Shown: piece after piece, positions 58,945 through 64,000 of the stretch
Layout of the letters: every line of letters begins with the position of its first letter
Position numbering within the stretch: the stretch's first letter is position 1
NCBI GenBank assembly: GCA_903830945.1
Contig: CAIKVT010000026.1
Location: 83,823-147,822 of the forward strand
From: an uncultured Elusimicrobia bacterium
GTDB taxonomy: Bacteria > Elusimicrobiota > Elusimicrobia > UBA1565 > UBA9628
Direction: 5' to 3'
Length of the DNA: 64,000 nt
Made by a program: the position numbers and the translations under genes
Notes under the pieces: generated by a model
What the model was told of the DNA's origin: nothing
Seen by the model: only the letters and a program-made list of their open reading frames with translations
The model's database searches: none

Positions 58945-61884
58945 TCAGAAGATCCGCCCCAGATAAATATAGAAAGCGCCGCCCGGGCTCGTGGTTCGGC
59001 GGGCATAATCCATAGAGATGACCAGCGGAAACTGCTGGAGGATGAAGGTATAGACGGTCAAACCCGCTCCCACGGAATTTCGGACGTCATGCCAGTGGCT
59101 GCCTTCGACCTGGCCCGCCGAGTTCCAGACCGAACCCGCGTCGGTGAAGATGCTGCCGAAGACGGCCTTAAAGTAAAAATCAGGAAACAGATACCACATA
59201 TGGTAGTCGAGATTCGGCAAGACAGGGAAGCGCCATTCCGCGTTAAGGCCGGCCAGGCGGCCGCCGGTATCCGGCGCGTTGAAGCGGCGATAGCCCCGAA
59301 CCCCGCCACGCAAGCCGCCCACGCCGCCCACGCCGCCGTCCACTCCTCCCAGGACCAAGCCCCCGCTGTCACGGCCCAGGCTCTGCTCTGCGTAGACGCG
59401 CAGAGCCGCGGTGGTCTGACCGCCGGTCGGCACGAACTGATGCCCCTCGGCCACGGCATCAGAATAGCGCACGTTGCCGCCCAGCGTGTCGGCCGCCTGG
59501 GTGTAGGCCAGGCGCACGCGGTCGCCCGCCAGAGGCACCAGGTAGCGTCCCGTGGCCGCATCACGGATGAACGCCACCGAGCCCAGCCGGCTCTGCCTGG
59601 CGTAGTTCTCGTTCAGGTCGGTGTAGCGGAAAGTCTCAACGCTGGAAGCCAAGCTCGCGGCGAAGGCGTGGTGACGATCAAGAGGGTAGAGCACCGTCGC
59701 ATATTCATTGTACTGCGTCTGGTCGTAGTTGAGGTCGCGGGCAGGATCGTAAAGGCCCTGGTAGCCCACCCCGGAAGCCCCGAAGAAAACCCTGGGCCGA
59801 TAGCGGTTATATTGGTAGTCGACCTGATAGGCGAAACTCTGGGCGGAATGGAGTTCGACCGTAGCCGCGGCCTGATGGATGTTCAGGAGATCGGAGCCCT
59901 GCCAATAGCTGGCCCAGTAGAACCCCCCCTGTGAGGAGTAGAAGAAAAGCGGCAGAAAAAGGTCGGTCGAAGCCGTGAATCTATAAGGACGCTCGGCGGA
60001 CAGGGCCACCGGCGCGCTGGAAACCCCAACGCCGCCCATGCCGGGCTTCTCCGCCGGGGGCCAGGATCGGCGCTGCACGGGCAGATCCGCAGCCTCCAGG
60101 TCGGTGCGTTTGGCCTTATGGATGTGCACGCTGCCGCCGCGCAGGGCCGCGAAGGCGATGTCCCCGTCCGGGGTGTAAGTCGGAGTAAAGCTGCCCCCGA
60201 TGGAACGGGTCAACTGCGTGACCCGATGGGCGGCCAGGTCGAGCTCGCAGACCTCGGTGGATCGGTCGTCGTCGCGCACAAAAAGGACACGCCGGCCATC
60301 CGCCGATACCACCGGGTCGCGCGCCCCCCCTCCCACGTCCTCAAGCTGGGCCACGGAGCGGTCTCGGAGATCGACGCGGTAGAGTCGCCGCCCCCGGCGC
60401 GCGGAGCCAAGGACATCCCGCCCTTCGCTCGAGTAGACCACGGCGCGGCCGTCCGGGGTAAAAGTGGGCATCTCGTCATCCTCAGGATCCGCGGTGATCT
60501 GGGTGATCTTGCCGCCGGCCAGGTCGTAGAGATAGATGTCCGTGAAGGAATCCTTCATGCCGGAGAAGGCCAACTGCCGGCCGTCCGGGGAGAAAGCCGG
60601 CTGGGCCACGTTCTGGAAGCCCGGCAGCTCACGACGCTCCAGACGCCGCGTGCGTGTGTCGTAAAGATAGAGGCCGTCGCGGTGGTTGCGGGTGCCCGCG
60701 AATACCAAGCGCGAGCCGTCCCGAGAGAGGTCCAGGACGCGGGAGAGGTACGCGAAGTTTCCCATGGGGATGTTCTCGATAGCCGTCCGATCGAGGCTCC
60801 AGAGTCTCCGACAACGGCGGGTGCCCAGGTCCATCGCATAGACGGCGGGCGGGTATCCCTGGCGAGTGGAGAGATAATACATCGTCTTGCCGTCGGGGGA
60901 AAATAGAGGGGCCGTGTTGAACTGCGGAATGTCCGGCGTCGGCTGCGTCAATCGAGGACCATAATCCAACGGCTCGCGTCGCCTCTCCAGGCGCACCTCG
61001 CGCTGGTACTTGGTCTGCTCAAACTCCCGGAACTTGCTGTCGAACTCGAAGACGTCAAGGCCCACAAGCTCGCCGAGAACGGCCGAGGCCTCGAATCGAG
61101 TGGCGAAGAGCTTGAGCAAGCGTCCGACCTTGCGCCGGCCGAACTGCGCAGCGAGGAAGTCGATGGCCGCGCCCCCTTCCTTGTAAGCCAGGGTGATCTG
61201 ATGCGGCTTCAGGTGGCCGAAATGCTCCAGGTGAACCAGCGGGATGAGGCCGCCCGAGGTCGCCGCATCCCGTATGGTCATCTCCTCGATGGTCGACTCG
61301 ATGACGTGGGTCACCTGGCTCGGCATGCCCTCCATCATCCAAAGAGGATAGATCACGCTCTTGATGATCGCGCCGGTCCGCCAGGGGCCGTTGATGAGCA
61401 CCTGGAACTGCATTATGTGGGTGAACTCGTGAGTAATGACCTCTTCGAGCCAACGATCGGTGCCGTCGCTGTAAACCATGAAGCGGTTCTTGAAAGGTTC
61501 CGTGATGCCGCCGGTCCCGTCGCCTGTATCGGCAAAGGTGGACTGCTCGAAGTCATTTGGGCAAGCGTAAAGGAAAAACGGGCGCCGGTACCACTGGTCC
61601 CGCTTCTTGGCGTTGCCCTTGGCCCAGACCGAAGGTTTCGCCGGGATCTCCAACTCGCGCGACACCCGCGCGAAGGCCTTTTCCAGGATCGCCGCGGCCT
61701 GCGCCACTCTGGGCATGGAGCCCTCATAATAATAGATGTCGAAATGCTCGGTGGAGCGCACCTTCCAGTGAAAATCCTTAAGGATGACCTGGTTCTGGCC
61801 GAAACCCTGGGCCCCGACAGAGGCCGCAGCCAGAATCAGAAAGGACGCGGCCAAAAACGCCGAAAGAAGGGTGTTAGGCTTCAC
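58945..61884 (-). CDS. Secreted zinc-metalloprotease-like protein with TolB-type propeller and outer-membrane barrel
   Basis: 979 residues. Signal peptide (LLSAFLAASFLILAAASVGA). Residues about 45-310 resemble a peptidase MA-type domain with the zinc motif HEFTH (about residue 152) and a downstream Glu-rich helix. Residues about 325-640 are a TolB/WD40-like propeller (FSPDGKTMYY, FSPDGRQLAF, FTPDGRAVVY, YTPDGDIAF). The remainder (about 655-979) is a beta-barrel with a Gly-rich strand region and a terminal RIF, as in Omp85/surface-antigen barrels. A protease, propeller and barrel in one chain suggest an outer-membrane processing or sensing enzyme. Substrate unknown. Confidence 0.78.
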   Translation of the reverse strand: MKPNTLLSAFLAASFLILAAASVGAQGFGQNQVILKDFHWKVRSTEHFDIYYYEGSMPRVAQAAAILEKAFARVSRELEIPAKPSVWAKGNAKKRDQWYRRPFFLYACPNDFEQSTFADTGDGTGGITEPFKNRFMVYSDGTDRWLEEVITHEFTHIMQFQVLINGPWRTGAIIKSVIYPLWMMEGMPSQVTHVIESTIEEMTIRDAATSGGLIPLVHLEHFGHLKPHQITLAYKEGGAAIDFLAAQFGRRKVGRLLKLFATRFEASAVLGELVGLDVFEFDSKFREFEQTKYQREVRLERRREPLDYGPRLTQPTPDIPQFNTAPLFSPDGKTMYYLSTRQGYPPAVYAMDLGTRRCRRLWSLDRTAIENIPMGNFAYLSRVLDLSRDGSRLVFAGTRNHRDGLYLYDTRTRRLERRELPGFQNVAQPAFSPDGRQLAFSGMKDSFTDIYLYDLAGGKITQITADPEDDEMPTFTPDGRAVVYSSEGRDVLGSARRGRRLYRVDLRDRSVAQLEDVGGGARDPVVSADGRRVLFVRDDDRSTEVCELDLAAHRVTQLTRSIGGSFTPTYTPDGDIAFAALRGGSVHIHKAKRTDLEAADLPVQRRSWPPAEKPGMGGVGVSSAPVALSAERPYRFTASTDLFLPLFFYSSQGGFYWASYWQGSDLLNIHQAAATVELHSAQSFAYQVDYQYNRYRPRVFFGASGVGYQGLYDPARDLNYDQTQYNEYATVLYPLDRHHAFAASLASSVETFRYTDLNENYARQSRLGSVAFIRDAATGRYLVPLAGDRVRLAYTQAADTLGGNVRYSDAVAEGHQFVPTGGQTTAALRVYAEQSLGRDSGGLVLGGVDGGVGGVGGLRGGVRGYRRFNAPDTGGRLAGLNAEWRFPVLPNLDYHMWYLFPDFYFKAVFGSIFTDAGSVWNSAGQVEGSHWHDVRNSVGAGLTVYTFILQQFPLVISMDYARRTTSPGGAFYIYLGRIF

Positions 61885-61929
61885 GGGAATCGGCCGAATA
61901 CGGTGAAGCCTGGCCCATTACCGGCACCA

Positions 61930-62928
61930 TTACCGCTTCTTGGATCTCTTCTGCGGGGAACGGCGGTTGAGGTCCCGCAGCGCCGCCAGCGCCTTGGCGT
62001 CGTTAGGCACGAGCTTCAAAACCCGCTGCCAGGCATCGCGAGCCTCGACCGGATGGTTGAGCTTCTGCCAAGCCATGGCCACGGCCGCGTGCATGCGATC
62101 CTTGGGGATGCCGAAATCGGGCTGGTCATCGGCGGGAAGACCGCGCTGCATGAGCGCAAGCGCTTCCTGGAACCGGCCCGCCTCGAAAGCCATCTGCCCC
62201 AAGTAAAACTGCGCCCGGCGGGACGGCAGGCCTCCCGCGACCTTGAGGGCCTCAAAGCATTCCATGGCTCGTTCGGTGAGCTTGGCTCCCCAGAGGCTCA
62301 AGCCAAGATTCTCAATGATCAACGGGTCGTTGGGATCATGATACCGGAGCCTCTCATACTCCTTGACCGCCGCCTCATAATCGCCCTGATGATAGCAGAG
62401 TTTCGCGGCGAGCATGCGCACCTCCTTATCGTCGGGAAAACTGCGCAGGTGCTTCTGGTACTCCTCCAGAGCGAAAGGGTAGAGGCCGAGTTCCTGATAC
62501 ATCACCCCGAGGCAGTAGAAGAGGCGGGAGTCGAGCGAACCCAAACGGCGCGCCTCCTCGAGCTCGTTGACGGCGTCCGGGTAGGTCTGCACGCCATTGG
62601 CGAAATGCAGCATGCCCAGATCGACTAGGGCCGTGAAATCCTGCGGGTTAGCCGCAAGCCGCACCTGGGCGGAGGCGATGGCGGACTCGATCTGGGGGCG
62701 AACTGGGAAATCAGCGCGCGGCCGGAATGGCCGGGGGAGCCGCATGAATCCGAAATAGAGCAGCGCGCAGAGCAGAACCAAAAACGCCAACCATGCCCAG
62801 GGCGATTCCAGCCATCCGATCAAGGAGTGCCAGACCGACCGCGATGGGTGGATGCGGACAGTGGGCCGCGCACCATGGGGACCGGCTTGCAAGCCGTCCG
62901 CGCCCGCCGGAGTGGACTGTCCCGTCAA
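61930..62928 (-). CDS. Membrane-anchored TPR protein
   Basis: 332 residues. One helix (SPWAWLAFLVLLCALLYFGFM, about 42-63), then tetratricopeptide repeats to about residue 310 (ALVDLGMLHFANGVQTYPDA, LFYCLGVMYQELGLYPFALE, AQFYLGQMAFEAGRFQEALA), and a Lys/Arg end. Its start overlaps the S1-domain gene by 4 bases. Probably a scaffold for an envelope or RNA-related complex; unknown partner. Confidence 0.78.
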   Translation of the reverse strand: MTGQSTPAGADGLQAGPHGARPTVRIHPSRSVWHSLIGWLESPWAWLAFLVLLCALLYFGFMRLPRPFRPRADFPVRPQIESAIASAQVRLAANPQDFTALVDLGMLHFANGVQTYPDAVNELEEARRLGSLDSRLFYCLGVMYQELGLYPFALEEYQKHLRSFPDDKEVRMLAAKLCYHQGDYEAAVKEYERLRYHDPNDPLIIENLGLSLWGAKLTERAMECFEALKVAGGLPSRRAQFYLGQMAFEAGRFQEALALMQRGLPADDQPDFGIPKDRMHAAVAMAWQKLNHPVEARDAWQRVLKLVPNDAKALAALRDLNRRSPQKRSKKR

Positions 62929-64000
62929 TCGTTCTTCTCTGGTGAAAGGAGTTGGCCGAGGGTCAGCGGCGGAGGCGCCTTGAGGTACTGGGCCATGCGC
63001 TTGCGGTCCTTGATCTCCTCGAACTTATTGAAGGAGACCAGGACTTCGAAAGTATTGGTGTTGACGGACAGGACGACGGCGGAGAACGGGGCGCCCGCCT
63101 TGTAGCCGGGAACCGGATCGCAGTCCGCCGCCGCGCAGAAAGCGAGCGTCCCCCCCTCCAAGACGAGCTTCAGGCCCGTCGCCGAGGACTCGACGACCTG
63201 ACCCTTGACCACGGTCTTGGGCGGGAACTTGCGGCGTAGGGCATCCGCCGGGTTGGGCATGAGCTGCTTCATTCCCAGCAGGACGGGGTCGGCTGATTTT
63301 TCGTCCGCTGGCTTGGAGAGTACCTTGACCTTCACCTTAAAACCGCGCTCCACGCCGGAGGGCAGCTTGGGCAGGCCCCAGGAGACGTCGCTCATGCGCA
63401 CGGTGCCCTCGACGCCGCCGATGTCCACGGTCACACCGTTGGCGCCGACATGCAGGATGCGGCCGATGCGCACCTCTCCGACGCGCAGTTCGGCCATGAG
63501 CTGCACCCGCCGCTTGGCGGCCTCCTCCTCGAGCACGGCCTTGCGCGAAAGCACGAGCTGGCGCTTGGCCTCGTTGACCTCGATGATGTAGCAGCGCACG
63601 CCTGTGTTGACCATACGGGCCGGAGTGCGCACCGGATGAAGGTCGGCCAAGGAGGCCGGCAAAAACGCCGTCACGCCGTTGACGTTGACGAGATAGCCGC
63701 CCTTGATAGCGGCCATGACCCGGCCGCGCACCCGGCCCTTCTCCTGAAAGACCTTAAGCGCGGCCACCCAACCGGTCTCGGCCCGCGCCCGCTTGTACGA
63801 AAGGAGCGTGTGGCCGTCGCGCCGACCGGGACCCGCGCGCAGGACCGGGATGCGCTGGCCCACGGCCGGCAATTTGCGCTCGCCGCGGTCGCCTTCGTCG
63901 TCGAATTCAGAAACCGGGACCGCGCCCTCGTTCTTCTCCCCCACATCCACCAGAACGTAATCCTTTGTCATGGAGATGACCTTGACCCAAGCCACCTGCT
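62925..64000 (-). CDS. S1-domain RNA-binding protein (5' end outside window)
   Basis: At least 358 residues; the frame is open to the window edge, and the apparent GTG start (63995) lies in the middle of an S1 domain (KVISMTKDYVLVDVGEKNEG), so the true start is beyond the window. Three or four S1 modules are visible (YVLVDVGEKNEGAVPVSEF, GGYLVNVNGVTAFLP, GVTVDIGGVEGTVRMSDVSW). It resembles ribosomal protein S1 or a related translation/RNA factor. Followed by the TPR gene. Confidence 0.82.
   Translation of the reverse strand, partial: QVAWVKVISMTKDYVLVDVGEKNEGAVPVSEFDDEGDRGERKLPAVGQRIPVLRAGPGRRDGHTLLSYKRARAETGWVAALKVFQEKGRVRGRVMAAIKGGYLVNVNGVTAFLPASLADLHPVRTPARMVNTGVRCYIIEVNEAKRQLVLSRKAVLEEEAAKRRVQLMAELRVGEVRIGRILHVGANGVTVDIGGVEGTVRMSDVSWGLPKLPSGVERGFKVKVKVLSKPADEKSADPVLLGMKQLMPNPADALRRKFPPKTVVKGQVVESSATGLKLVLEGGTLAFCAAADCDPVPGYKAGAPFSAVVLSVNTNTFEVLVSFNKFEEIKDRKRMAQYLKAPPPLTLGQLLSPEKND

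Noticed and set aside
57713-58966. 417-residue plus-strand frame over lysA
   Set aside because: Antisense to lysA, whose motifs are complete.
61201-62628. 475-residue plus-strand frame across the protease/barrel and TPR genes
   Set aside because: Antisense to two well-supported genes and crosses their boundary.

Overview
The window is dense, GC-rich bacterial DNA with short intergenic gaps and many 4-bp stop/start overlaps. It encodes a Gram-negative envelope: a Kdo-8-phosphate phosphatase, two porin-like barrels, two PorV-like barrels, an outer-membrane protease/propeller/barrel protein and a lipoprotein. A fused transaldolase-glucose-6-phosphate isomerase, a major facilitator transporter with a long secreted-type N-terminal extension, giant surface proteins with FlgD-like C-termini paired with PorV-like barrels, and a full MoxR/Bat operon together suggest a high-GC member of Elusimicrobiota or a relative. 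That placement is inference; there is no rRNA gene or other phylogenetic marker here.

Layout. 1-5.8 kb: the end of a SpoIID-like gene, a lipoprotein, a BadF-type kinase, then rpiB, tal-pgi and kdsC in one sugar-phosphate/Kdo cluster. 5.8-31.8 kb: envelope and surface genes, including two loci built alike, each a giant secreted protein (2,076 aa with two Kelch propellers; about 3,044 aa with five beta-helix modules) overlapping by 4 bp a PorV-like barrel gene. A glycosyltransferase, an RDD-pilin fusion, the MFS protein and a tandem ACT protein lie between them. 31.8-40 kb: moxR-DUF58-batX-batA-batBC-batD-batE. 40-52.6 kb: housekeeping genes (miaB, pilZ, miaA, hflX, plsY, a bifunctional nuclease, HU, a MerR-type regulator, a sigma-70 factor, apt) with three tRNA genes. 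52.6-55.7 kb: two outer-membrane barrel genes, the first behind a strong promoter and a structured leader. 55.7-57.7 kb: an AT-rich island with one small gene, DnaA-box-like sites, a very good dif-like XerCD site and a decayed tandem repeat. 57.7-64 kb: all genes on the minus strand (lysA, a protease/propeller/barrel protein, a TPR protein, an S1-domain protein running off the end).

The most noteworthy signals are: (1) a small family of double-hairpin palindromic elements, two of them inserted in frame inside the tRNA-modification genes miaB and miaA in the same reading frame, a third supplying the start region of a kinase gene; (2) the dif-like site exactly where gene orientation flips from plus to minus, marking a likely replication terminus; (3) the repeated giant-protein/PorV-barrel pairing, resembling type IX secretion cargo and shuttle; (4) a recurring promoter layout with the -10 hexamer 5-9 bases before the start codon, implying widespread leaderless mRNAs. 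All calls were made by reading the sequence; no database search was run.
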